DNA from: Mucor racemosus
Taxonomy: Eukaryota > Mucoromycota > Mucoromycetes > Mucorales > Mucoraceae
Direction: 5' to 3'
DNA length: 64,000 bases
Assembly: GCA_027405735.1 (NCBI GenBank)
Contig: JAPEHQ010000004.1
Span: 124,001 to 188,000, forward strand
Shown piece by piece: positions 10,126-21,531 of this stretch (the stretch's first letter is position 1; every line of letters begins with the position of its first letter). The notes under the pieces were generated by a model. It was not told the DNA's origin. It did no database searches and saw only the letters and a list, made by a program, of their open reading frames with translations. The position numbers and the translations under genes are program-made.

Positions 10126-12072
10126 TTATAATAACGGATGCGTTGAGAAATACTTTCCTGAAGCAGGATCAAACCATCCAGTTGAAGTACGAACGAAACC
10201 AAAGTCATCTCCGTCGTCTTCAGAGCTATCATTGTCATCATCATAAGCATATATGTCTTCTAAATGACCACTAGATAATAAATCTGCATTTAGTCTTGTA
10301 AAAATAGACCTTGTCCGTTCATTACGCGGTGGTGTAAACCAAGTTTGAGCCGAAGATCGTTGTAAACGAGGTGGGGATTGCGAACCAATATCATTGAACT
10401 TTTTTGATGTATCATCTACCAACTGTTTTGAAGATGTCATTTTAGCTTGTATTTTGTGGGCATATCCTTCGATATCGTCCCTAAACTTGAATAAAGCACG
10501 CAACATATCATGACTTTTCTTAGCATTGCTGAAATCACTGATACATGAAGGAAATGCAATATCATCTTGAAGAATACCAACATTAATATCATATCCAGCA
10601 TAAGTAACTGTTGATAAATATGCAGAAAGACCAGATAATTGTAAGATCCAAGAACGAGGGGTTTCATCGTCACCAATAAGAACATTATGGATACCATCAG
10701 TGTTGTCCTTTCCTTCTCTCAAAAGTTTAGCTAAATCATCTACAATTTTGACGTTTCCAGCACCAGGTAAACAGACCTCTGCAGCACCAAGATCAAATTC
10801 AAAGTCTTTGAAATCAACGATAAAACGAATGTCCACCTTGAACCCAATAATATTATCTAAATCGTCGTATAATGTGGCCTTTCCTTCAGTTGAGTCTTCG
10901 GGCACCGTCTCTCCAGTCTTAATACGAATCAAATTATTGTTGATGGCAAATAAAGCCTTGAATACTGGCACCCATATTCCGGTCAAATAATCGACCTCGC
11001 TGACTTTCTTTGTATCATGATTCATTAGCAATGGATTGTTTTCAATACAATCCAAGATGCTCATGTAAAGTTTGATATATTTTTGCTGATATTTACTAGT
11101 AGAATCCTTGGAAAAAACTAGAGCCAAGTACTTTTGAGCAGCTTGGTAGTCATTATATTTTGTCAGTAAGCCTTCCATATACGTCCATTTGTCCATCATC
11201 TCTTTAGGAAGAATAGGGGCCTCGATTCTCAACCTTGATCTAAAGTGTGATTTTAATTTCGCCCATGTTGTATCGTCAAATAGTGATTGCAAGATGACAT
11301 TTTGATTATCCACTAAATCTAGAATCAGAGATGACCCACAAGCCATCATTTTGCGATCATCAGCACTTATATTGACACCATTCACATAGTCTTGATGCGT
11401 ACTTTTGGCTTTGTCATAGATAACTTGCTTTAATTTTGAATAGGTCAATCCAACGTTTGCAGTATCGACATTGGAGGTTTTTGAGGAGGTGGAAGTGGAA
11501 ACAATATCATTGTCAGATTCTTGCATATTATTAGGCCGATGGTGAATTTTTGGAGAGCTGGAACCAGCATTATAATCGGATTCTTCATTAATAATGGGCA
11601 AATTTGGGGGGTTTTCACTACTTGCAGCGTCAAAAGATTCAATCAAGGTTCTGGTGGATTTAATTGTCAATTTTTTAGCGCTTATTTTACCAATCTTGAT
11701 CATTTCTTTGTTGACGTTATCATCTTCTTTATCCAGCATAATCTTATTAAATTCATTCAAGAATAAAGCCTTGACATTTGGATGTTTCAAGTAAAGCGAC
11801 ATTTTGGAAGCGAATGATGAAAGCTCAGGATCTTTAGTATAATTCCTTGCTACTTTGGTGAATGCTTCATCATACTTTTGCAAAACATAGCTTCCATCAA
11901 ATACACCTTTTGATTTCCAGTTGAATGAGTTTTCAGCCAAGGCTTTTAAATCATTCCATTTGAGCACATCTAATTTCAGCAATTGCTTTCCTAGTCTGTA
12001 TCTTTTAATTTTAGAAGCGGACAGGACAAAACCAGCTTTCAGTTTTATTGTCGATGGTGCCTTGACTTTCAT
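10126..12072 (-). CDS. Uncharacterised 648-residue protein with a possible degenerate PD-(D/E)XK-like core
   Basis: A single-exon gene of good coding quality that I do not recognise as a named family. The N-terminal third is lysine-rich and basic (starts MKVKAPSTIKLK, with KIKRYRLGKQLLK at about 22-34). A serine/asparagine-rich linker follows at about 145-205, then a helical middle (205-390). Around residues 410-460 the pattern KVDIRFIVDF, LGAAEVCLPG and KIVDDLAKLLREGK resembles a motif I associate with lineage-specific mucoralean proteins, reminiscent of a nuclease fold with one acidic and one glutamate position kept but the usual lysine missing. The C-terminus has an acidic run (DDDNDSSEDDGDD). 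The gene lies 345 bases downstream of the 5-phosphatase gene on the same strand. The start is the first Met after an in-frame stop region. No function is claimed. Confidence 0.75.
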   Translation of the reverse strand: MKVKAPSTIKLKAGFVLSASKIKRYRLGKQLLKLDVLKWNDLKALAENSFNWKSKGVFDGSYVLQKYDEAFTKVARNYTKDPELSSFASKMSLYLKHPNVKALFLNEFNKIMLDKEDDNVNKEMIKIGKISAKKLTIKSTRTLIESFDAASSENPPNLPIINEESDYNAGSSSPKIHHRPNNMQESDNDIVSTSTSSKTSNVDTANVGLTYSKLKQVIYDKAKSTHQDYVNGVNISADDRKMMACGSSLILDLVDNQNVILQSLFDDTTWAKLKSHFRSRLRIEAPILPKEMMDKWTYMEGLLTKYNDYQAAQKYLALVFSKDSTSKYQQKYIKLYMSILDCIENNPLLMNHDTKKVSEVDYLTGIWVPVFKALFAINNNLIRIKTGETVPEDSTEGKATLYDDLDNIIGFKVDIRFIVDFKDFEFDLGAAEVCLPGAGNVKIVDDLAKLLREGKDNTDGIHNVLIGDDETPRSWILQLSGLSAYLSTVTYAGYDINVGILQDDIAFPSCISDFSNAKKSHDMLRALFKFRDDIEGYAHKIQAKMTSSKQLVDDTSKKFNDIGSQSPPRLQRSSAQTWFTPPRNERTRSIFTRLNADLLSSGHLEDIYAYDDDNDSSEDDGDDFGFVRTSTGWFDPASGKYFSTHPLL

Positions 12073-12417
12073 TTAAATTGATGGAAAAGTAGAGTAATAC
12101 GTACAACGCGAAAACCCCGTATTTATGCATTTTTGAAATTAAGCGCTTGCTAAAATGCAGCAAATGGTGGACGCTTGGCCCGGTAGATAAATCGACAGTA
12201 GACAGTGCAACCCAAGATGATACGCATAAACTCAATTCAAATTGACATTACATAATTTATTTCGAATAAAGAAAAAAAAAATTAAGGGGAAAAAATAAAT
12301 ACAGACATGAAGATGGGTAAGAAGGATTATATATAAGAAGTAATATGTATAAATTGTCAAGAATATTATTATAAGTAGTAAATTTCGTTGATGTAGCAAA
12401 CATGTGTATCATCATCA

Positions 12418-15400
12418 TCATTCAGCACCCAACAGTTTGATAACCGTATCATTGACATCCCAATCTGATTTATCAAGCAAATCGAAAGCATCATTTAATG
12501 AACATCTTTCATAATCTGCTACATATCTAGCCTTTTTGTCCCGCACAAATCGATCTAAATGATCTCGCCATTCTTCGTCTACCTTCACCATTAATTGATC
12601 ACGCTTTCTAGGATCTGTGATTTTGGTTTGGAAGCTAAATCCAGCAGCAATAGGACGATGATCAGAGCAACGAGCTTCATATCGACGATAATAAAGATTC
12701 CTGATATCATGTCCTTTGAATAGTACACGATCACACCAAGCTGGTACACGTCTCTTTTCTGATCTATCATAAAAATCAGTTCCAGGATCATACTTGTAAG
12801 TGGGATCAAAGTGAATAGGAGCCTCTTCAAATGTCAATAGCTTAAACAGTGGATTATTAATTTTTTGACGCAGTAATTGATCTTGCTCTCGTAGTTTGTC
12901 CCATGCCGCAAGTTTATCAGAGCTTGTCAAAGCCTTGAGAACATCATTACGGTTCATTTTGATACGATAATTAAGATCACCACTAAGGAAACAGAATTCA
13001 TGATCAAGAACCATGGAACCATCACCACCATGACTAAAGACATCAGCATATTCATGACGAGGGAAGCAAGCGCTTTGTAAAATTCCTTCGGCATCAGCAT
13101 TTCTTTGTTGAACATGAGATTGACCAGCTGCTAAATGGCAATTGACAAAACATAAAGAGGAATGATCATACACAAATCGAATTGCAATACCGCCTTTATT
13201 TCCATGAATACTCTTATTCATTACTTTAAGACCTGTCTTGACAGAGGTTGAATCAACATCGAAAACTCTATCGACATCTGTAGTACGAACAAAAATACAA
13301 CTAAAAAGACCAACCAATTGATCTGTTTTAATAACTGTATAGCTATGTGGTCCATAATTTTCTCCAATGATTCTAACTAGGTAATCATGCCATAACTTGT
13401 ATCTATGTGTTAATACATCCTCTGTTTCATGAGGATCAACTTTTTTCTTGAAGAATAGAGAACCTATACATGCAAGTTAGGATAGTTTGTACACTTTACA
13501 AGAAATTGCAATCCACTTACGAGCTGTTTGTTTCTTGGATTCCAGATCAACGATTTCTTGGATACCAACAACAATGATATCAGGGTCTTCCATAGTGCCT
13601 AACCATTCACGCACTGCTTTATCATCTTCTCCAAAGATCTTTTCTGGCTTATTAGCATCGATATTCCATGAGCAAATCATAACACGAGCATCATCATATG
13701 TACAATATTCAGAAGCTCTCTTTTGCAAATGAGCATCTAAGAAAAGAAACAATTAGTAATAATTATATTATACAGGAAACCCTCTAAATTACCTTTCCAA
13801 TGTTCAGTCAATAAACCATCCCAAACACCTACAAAGCCATTAGAATCACTACTAACAACTTGCAAACGGCCTCTATGCTCATCCAGTAGTAAACTTGATT
13901 CATCTACTACCAGCTGAGTTACAGCACCGGTATGAGCTTTCCACATCTTGAGCACAACCCATTTATCAGGTCTAGTATCATAAACGTAAATCATACCCGT
14001 ATTGTAACCAGCCCAAACATAATATTCACCGACGCTTGCCATTGTACAAATGCCATACATGGAAACAGTAATAACTTGTAAACGTTCCATTGTATTAGCA
14101 TCCCACATACTGATTTTACCATCATCATGAGAAGCAAATATACGATAGGGATGATAAGGAATTGTCATTAATTTAGTAATATTGCCCATATCATTTGGAA
14201 TTCGAATTGGTGGTTGAGATTTTGTATCATTAGATCCAACTTGAGAACCAGCAATAGGAATAGCATGAGCTGATAATGTTCTTCCAGAGGACATCCATAA
14301 TTTAGAACCATAAATAACAGCAGCTACTGCATGCGAAGTAACATGGTACCTTCTTGGCATTGCTGTTAGTAAAGGATTTTGCTGGCTATGATAATCAGCT
14401 GAAACAACATCCCAAACGTTCAAAACACCCCCATCATCAATAGACCAAATCTCGGAATTTCCATATCGTAACAAAAACAAAATCGGAGCCATATGCACAT
14501 CATTGCGCTTACTAAGTACCTTATGACCACCTACTCTTACATCTACTACTGCCAACATTGTATCTTGTCTTGCAACCCATACAAAACGACCTTCATCTAC
14601 AGGAATTCGACATGGCGCAATAGCTATTGCTCGAATTCGATCATTACTTTCTCCATTATTTTGAGGTGTATTATTGTTTGCGTCCATAATAACGGTACTA
14701 ATCACTGATCCAGTCTGTGCATCCCAAGTACGGAGCAATCCCGAACCTGTAATAATAAGGTTTCTACTTGCTGCAAGTGCACTCAAAGATGCTTTATGGC
14801 CTGTTGAAAAGGGCTTTTCTAAAATAATTGATGGTGCATTTCGAGTTGCTTTTGAGAAATCAGGATAAATAGAACTTGTCATTAATAATTCACTTCTAGA
14901 CATGGCTCTCTTGTTGGTTGATACAGTATTTGCTCGCTTCAATCCATTACGATTATCTTCCTCATCATAATCACTAAATGAGGATGGTGGGTCAGAATAA
15001 GTTGAGCTAGGTGACATACTCTTTAAATGTGGTACATGTGATCCACTAGCAATTGTATGTGCTCTAGCTAATGTTGATTGTGATGGTCGAGGAGGTAGTT
15101 GAGGCATTAAAGGACTTCCTCCCGGTGGACGAGGTGGTAATATGGGTGGAGAAATGACAGTAGAATCATTAAGAGGAATATTCTGTCTAGGACGCATGGG
15201 TATACTAACCACTGCGGGTGGTGCTGGTGGATGTTGAGCGATAGGAGCTGCAGTTGGTGGAGCTGCAGTTGTTGGAGCAATTGTACCACGGGCTGAACTA
15301 TGATATTTCTTACTTGGAGGAGGAGGTGGTGGAGGTTTCTTTGTTGATGCTCTTGCAGGGGCAACAGGTGATGATAAATCTCTACGTTGATTATTTTCTG

Positions 15401-16079
15401 CGGCAGAAGGTAGATCATGGCTTCGAACACCAGGAGCTCCAATGAAACGTGGTTCTTCTAATTTTGTATATTTCAAATGTGCTTTATGAACTTGCTCAAT
15501 TAAGTTATTATCCCCATCACCACTACTAGAAGAATTTTCATGAGGTAATGTATCTACTTGATCAACCTCTTCCGCATCCTCTATATCGCTATCTCCATCA
15601 CTAGATTCATCGTCAAGAACATCATGTGTAAATGGATCATTATCAAAACTGGGAGGTGAATGAACTATAGATGGTTGAGGTTCTGTAGGAGGAGGTGGAG
15701 GTGGTGCTTTCCTTAAAATAGGTTTAGGTGTTGTAGTCAGCACTGGTGCAACTGCTGGTGGCTGTAATGAAAGTGGTGGCGATGATGCCCTTGAAGATGC
15801 ATTTGAGAAATTCCCGGATGTCACGTCAAGTTTTTGCTTTTCGAATTGCTGTGTTATTAAGGAGACCTTTTTAGAAGTATCATCTGCTGTTGACATCTGC
15901 TCTTCATCCCCTTCAACATGAGCTTTCTGCGATGATACAGCAGTTGGTTTAGGTGGAATTGGCGGAGGTGATACAACTTGCGTAGGGATTTGAGTTTGTT
16001 CCTGCTTTGCCTGTTGTGCCCATTTACTTTTCAAAGCTTGGAAAGATTGCTGTTCATCTTGAACCTGATCGTCTTCCAT
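12418..16079 (-). CDS. WD40 domain inositol polyphosphate 5-phosphatase
   Basis: This enzyme is predicted to remove the 5-phosphate from phosphoinositides or soluble inositol phosphates at membranes. Exons are 16079-13793, 13736-13521 and 13463-12418; both joins keep frame and give 1,182 residues. Residues 1-420 are low-complexity, rich in proline (PPPPPP, PPPPPPP) and acidic stretches, probably SH3- or profilin-binding. About 430-762 form a WD40-like propeller (LLRTWDAQTG, GVLNVWDV, GKISMWDAN, GMIYVYDTR, GFVGVWDG). The catalytic domain follows with CSWNID (about 785), GIQE (about 822), SGDLNYRI (about 996), PAWCDRVLF (about 1075) and SDHRPIAAGF (about 1101), all signature residues of the family. 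The C-terminal 60 residues are helical. A propeller in front of a 5-phosphatase domain is known from plant 5PTase12-14-type enzymes. A GA-rich tract at 16105-16130 lies upstream. Confidence 0.92.
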
Positions 16080-19000
16080 ATTTGTGTTTATGATTTCCCT
16101 ATTCTAAAAGAGAGCGAGAGAGAGAGAGAAAGACGTAGAATATAATATGAAATTGATCAAAAAAGCCTAAAAAGAAAAAGGATAAAAGTTAATTCCACAC
16201 TAAAATAAATAAAAATAAAAGCGAAGGATCTATATCAGGTAATGCCCCGTCTTCGATGTCATCTCATGTCTATAAAAAACCATTGTGTTACTCTCGAAAT
16301 AGGTTGCTTTATAGACTAAAATTTCCAGCATTTCGAATCTGATCTACTTGGATTTTATTGCCATCTTTGACGATATTTGATATATGGTTGCATTATTATC
16401 ATGATGATCAAAGTTTAGATGCATATGATCTGTGGATCATTCGCGGGGTTTAGCAGCACTGAATATGTGAACTCAACACAAATGTTCATGTATTAGAAAC
16501 GAGTCTAAATTCCAATTTAAAGCGCTATAATTCATCATGAAAATGTTTTAGTTGGTGTTCAGATTTAATATTTAGCATCCTTAGAGCGATTACTAAAATT
16601 GGAGCTATTCATCATGGTTAATTGAAATGATTTTGTAATCAGCTATCCATATATTCAAATCTGTCATCAGTCTAAGGCTAGCAATATCTATTACTGCCAC
16701 TTGAAATTCAAATCCTGGCATTCTTTTTGATTTATTTTTAGTTGCATGTATAAAAAGAAAAGTGAAAATGAAAACTTGATGATGGAGACCAATTAATAAT
16801 GTCTTGGCTAGTAATAAATCAATCATGTTCTGTTGAATGTTTTCTGCAAATTTCTTATGTCTGATTGGCAGCATATTAATTGCATCAAATTAAAGTAGAT
16901 ATTGTTTAATAAATGCAATACAAAATCTGCTTTGTGCACTGGTTGTTCAGAGGGTTGATTCGCTATGATAAATAGGCTTTGACGAAGCTTGATTGTCCAG
17001 CGAGGGCTCTTGGAAAGAAAAGAAGGAAGAAGGTCGCTCAAAATATCTCGAATGTCAGTGCATCTTACAAACATTATAAGTCTTTGATTTCATGCGATGA
17101 TATGTTTAATTTTCCAAATAAAAATGCAATGATATGGTCATAATATCTCTAAATTTATTTCAAGTAATGGATAGCTTTTATCCATCAGAAAAATATTTTA
17201 TAAAATGTATTCAAAGAGGAAAAAGGGCCTGAAATTTGAAATATGCTTTCTTTATAGAATTACTCTTACATCAATTTTGCTGCTATAGAATATAGTAAAA
17301 TATGGAAGTGTTACTCATTGTTGAATAAATACGTTGATGTTTTTTATTTTAGTCAAGCTAATTTGCCAACTATGGTGTTATGGCTACAATTGCGAGAAGG
17401 GTCAGTCATCAAATTTTAGACAAGAATTAATGTATTATTTCAATGCAATAACAAATTATCGATTTTATTCTAATTTGGATGATTTATGGGAAATTAATTT
17501 TGAAAGTATTTTATAAAGGGCGTAAAAGAGTAGACGTAGGGATCAAACAATGCATTAAATGCTGAAAAGCAAGGATAGAGTTTTGATTGTTGTTTGTAAA
17601 TTATAAATGTCAATTTTTTGAATGGTAATGAGTTTCATACCAGCGATATGAGATTATTTTAGAGCAATGAATGTACAAGATAGCTGTGAACAGAGATGAA
17701 AAGATTTGTAGGAATTTGTAGCTTTAGTTTGTAAAGATTTGTAGATGATTACAGTTGTTGATAGAGGATTGCAGCCAATGGTAGTTTTTATCAGTTGCAT
17801 GTGGTCAATAAAAGTAATTTACAGCAATGGATGTATGCTAGTTTGGTTGTTTGTTTCAGAGTGTGGCACACAATATCTATTGATGTAGTGATTAGACCAT
17901 ATGTATTTATAAAATTAAAGCGCATATACTGTATATTTACCCCTCATTGCTTTATAGAGAAAACAATGATTCTTCATATTTTTTAGGAGGTTTGGCACAA
18001 AATATCTGCATCAAAATGATGATTAGAATAATGTGTACAACGATACAGTAAAATAATTGTTCATTTACTTTGTTTACTTTGTTTACTTTGTCGAGGACGC
18101 GCAGATTTCCTTCTACTGTATCTTGAAGAGCCAATGTGCTATTTACCTATAAAGCAAATACATGCAAATAATTTTATTATATGGATTTTTCATTTATATT
18201 TGGATTTATAACATCCAAACATAAGCAACAATTGGAACCTAAGATCAAGTTTTGTCGCTATACAAAATTCTTCAATTCGAAAAAAAGAAGAGCAGCTTGC
18301 ATATGCATTACCTATAGTTTATAGCTTGTTCGGGATATTAGCATTATTATGGCTAAAGATATTTAACGCTATAGACTTACCTAGAGAACCCTGGGCTTCT
18401 TGAAGAACATTGAGCGTTCGTGAAAAATCTTGATGGTTAATGGGGAGAGTTGATAGTTTAATAAAGAATGCTCGAAAGAACAGTAAAGATGAGGAGAATA
18501 TCCTTACCAAAATATCTCTTCTTTTTATACTTTTTGACATGACAATCTCTTGATCCCCTTTAAACATTTTCTCACACTTTTACTTGACAGTTATCTACTT
18601 GAATGGCAATATTTGACGCATATGTATACCAATAATAATAGCATTATTAGAATCGCCTTGAAACCTCATTCAAGGTCATTTAATTTTTCTTTAATCAATC
18701 AATTCGACTCTTATCAATTAGTTTTTCTATATGAGAAAAGGGAAATTTTGTTTACCTGACAAGTTTTTTTTTCCATCATGTGCATTCAGAAAAGATGCAA
18801 ATATCAATAATTAATTATGAGGTCAAATGAACGTATAAGATTGTGTATACAATATTAATGAAATGAATAGTATACAATATAATAGGGGATTATTCTATAG
18901 AGTTGGCTTTTTATTTATCTTGTATACACTATTCTTGATTGAGTTATAGATTTATTCCCAAGCAATTAACATTTTATGATTATAGGAACCCACTAAATAA

Positions 19001-19879
19001 GTTAAGGCTTGTTGATCAGTAATCATGAGATTATTTACAAAAATTCATTACTCTCATTCTGAACAAATCAAAACAAGATGTAATGAGTCTCTTTATCCAT
19101 CTGAAAAAAAAAAAAGGCTGAAACCAGGCCAAAAAAAGTAATCCTTATAAAATTGGGCGTTTCTCGGTAGGAATTGATTCCGTATGGTAGTTTAACATTT
19201 CTATGGTATCCGTATGATAATGCAGGTCGGCCTTGAATACAGACAAAATAATAGATATAATAGCGTTGTGTAGCCGACATTTTTAAGATATTTACGCCTT
19301 GCCCCCCAAGTAAAACATGATCCAACTTTATATCATATTCAAATATAAATAATATGATCGTGGCATATATCTGTCAATAGTTTGGAGAGCTAAAAAAGTT
19401 CCCTGATTCCTTTGCCTGTACCAGTAGTGATTATAATAGTCAAAATCCTACCCAAAGCAACAAAAAGTGTTCGCATTTAAAATTATAACGAATGCAGATC
19501 GAGAAAAACGCAATGATAAACGTATAAAAAAATGCTATTTTTTCTATAACGGTATATCAACTTGTGATTATAAACATATTTTTTAAAATCTTGTTTGTCG
19601 AGTGATAACTGTTGGAGAGAAAGAGAAAGTGTTGCCACTGAAAACATTTGTTTTTGAGCCCATCATATAAAATAACTTCAAAGGGTTTTATTTCGGCTTT
19701 AAATCAATATTACTTAATATTTTACTTTACAAAAACAATAATAAGCGCATATAGTTTACTCTCCTATTTTATTCTGTCCTATCAAATCAACAGTTGTATA
19801 CTTTATAAGAGTTGTTTAAGCTCTGGAAGCATCATTTTGCAGTAGTAGTAAGAATGTACATATATAAAACCAAATTCAA
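16080..19879. other. Long region without a firm gene
   Basis: Mostly AT-rich DNA. Short minus-strand frames at 16605-17074 have amino-acid composition slightly better than random but no domain I know. On the minus strand, 18567-17952 could be a small spliced gene: a start at 18567, GTAAGT-type donors near 18508 and 18381, and an end segment (VNSTLALQDTVEG then LFYCIVVHIILIIILMQIF) that would make a C-terminal membrane anchor. A 10-base TTTACTTTG-type repeat runs three times at 18062-18090. The evidence is too thin to call a gene. The last 200 bases may be the LINE 5' untranslated region. Confidence 0.35.
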
Positions 19880-21502
19880 ATGCCGATTTTCGCTTCTGAT
19901 TCCATGATAAAAAAAATGCCAATCATGGCTTTCTCCGCTAAAGATCAGTTTTTAATGCGAGAATCTACCTCACAGGGTAGATCAACGTTGGATTCTAGCC
20001 ATAATCCAAGCAACAAACCATTTACATATCAGTCTTTCACAGATGCAATCAAATTTCAAAAACGACACGCATTCAATGTTACTCCAGATGTGGATAATAC
20101 GGAATGTTTTAAAACCTTAACATCCAACTCGACTTTCATTGAAGCGAAGGAAAAAAACTCTATCGTCATTGATTGTTCTCAATTCCTTGGAATGGTGTTC
20201 AAAGATAAGACCCTCTTAGGTATCATGAGAGAGCAATATCCCAACAGCTTAGGTATGAAACCAAGAATTATTGGAAAGAACAAGCGAAAAGTTGTCGAAC
20301 TTAGCTTCTCTACTGAAAAGGAATGCAAAGATGCGCTTTTAAAGGAATTTGTAGTGGAAGGTAAAGCTATTGAAGTTAGTAAAACCTTGACGAGTACATC
20401 TCAAGTAATTCGGGTTGGAATTACTGAGATCCCTCTTGATGATGAGGATGCGTTGATGGAATCTCTTGTCAAGACATTTGAAAGATACGGCGATATCCTG
20501 AACATTGGATTGACGAAGGTGGAGGATCATGATTGGTTTACTGGCCGAGGCTTTGTCACTCTTAACAGGGATAAATTAAAAAATTATGCAGCTGACCTTA
20601 CTCCTCAGGTACAGCTTATTGGCTATGAGGGAACAGCCCTTCACCTAGTATGGTCAAACATGAAGCCCATTTGTCCTGAGTGTCATTCGGATGATCACAT
20701 CAAGTATGATTGCCCCAAGAAGCAGCGAAAACTTTGCCATCGATGCAGGAGCCCTAACCATTTACAGGCCGACTGTCCAGCTGCTCCCTGGAACAAAAAG
20801 GACCTTAGAAACAAGGAAACTTCCAAGTATCAAGATTCGAATGACAATGGTGATATAAACCAAGCTAAATCTAGTGGCATGGAAGTTAATCTATTGGATG
20901 CGTTGAAAGGAGGTAATCCTAATGCAAAATTCACTTCTAACAATACTTTTGAAGTGTTAGCTGCCTCGGTAGAGGAACAGAATGAAGAAACCAGGAACAT
21001 TGTGGAAGAAGAAAACATGGAAGATGTTGTCACTGAATCAGCTAAAGGCACTGAAGCCGAAACTAATGAAGAAAATACTGTGATTGGAACCAGGGAGGAA
21101 GATGTCGCTTCAGAATTGAATGAAGGGAACTTCGAACCTAATATCAATGAGGATGACAATGTCGGGGTGCAAATTAATCAAGAAGGGGAAAAGCAAATTC
21201 AACATGCTAAGAAGAATATTGCTTCGACTTCGAGGGCACCAAGATTGCTGAGATCAAGCCAATCTTCGGACACCGCAAATAGAGGTTTAAACTCAACTAC
21301 AAGTAAGGATCAACTCAAGCCGTCTAAGATCAACACATCCAAGAGACGTCTGAATGATGCTATATCTCCTGGATCGGTTGAGCCTACCACGCCTCAGAAA
21401 AAGGGCACCAATGATAGCAAAGTAATAAAAGCAACGGAAGACATATTTGTGTCTCCAGTAGGTGCTAGCAATGAAGAAGAAATATCTGAACATTCAGATT
21501 AA
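19880..21502 (+). CDS. LINE ORF1, gag-like RNA-binding protein with two CCHC knuckles
   Basis: A 540-residue nucleic-acid-binding protein expected to package the LINE RNA. Residues about 55-250 look like RRM-type folds (VVELSFSTEKECKDAL, then IRVGITEIPL and FERYGDILNIGL). Two retroviral-type knuckles follow, CPECHSDDHIKYDC (about 265-278) and CHRCRSPNHLQADC (about 286-299), each with CX2CX4HX4C spacing. The C-terminal 230 residues are acidic and disordered, ending in a basic RRSQ/KRR-rich stretch. ORF2 starts 29 bases after its stop, which fits translation from one bicistronic RNA. The frame is fully open. Confidence 0.88.
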   Translation: MPIFASDSMIKKMPIMAFSAKDQFLMRESTSQGRSTLDSSHNPSNKPFTYQSFTDAIKFQKRHAFNVTPDVDNTECFKTLTSNSTFIEAKEKNSIVIDCSQFLGMVFKDKTLLGIMREQYPNSLGMKPRIIGKNKRKVVELSFSTEKECKDALLKEFVVEGKAIEVSKTLTSTSQVIRVGITEIPLDDEDALMESLVKTFERYGDILNIGLTKVEDHDWFTGRGFVTLNRDKLKNYAADLTPQVQLIGYEGTALHLVWSNMKPICPECHSDDHIKYDCPKKQRKLCHRCRSPNHLQADCPAAPWNKKDLRNKETSKYQDSNDNGDINQAKSSGMEVNLLDALKGGNPNAKFTSNNTFEVLAASVEEQNEETRNIVEEENMEDVVTESAKGTEAETNEENTVIGTREEDVASELNEGNFEPNINEDDNVGVQINQEGEKQIQHAKKNIASTSRAPRLLRSSQSSDTANRGLNSTTSKDQLKPSKINTSKRRLNDAISPGSVEPTTPQKKGTNDSKVIKATEDIFVSPVGASNEEEISEHSD

Positions 21503-21531
21503 TTTCTGATCTATAAATATCAACAATACTT

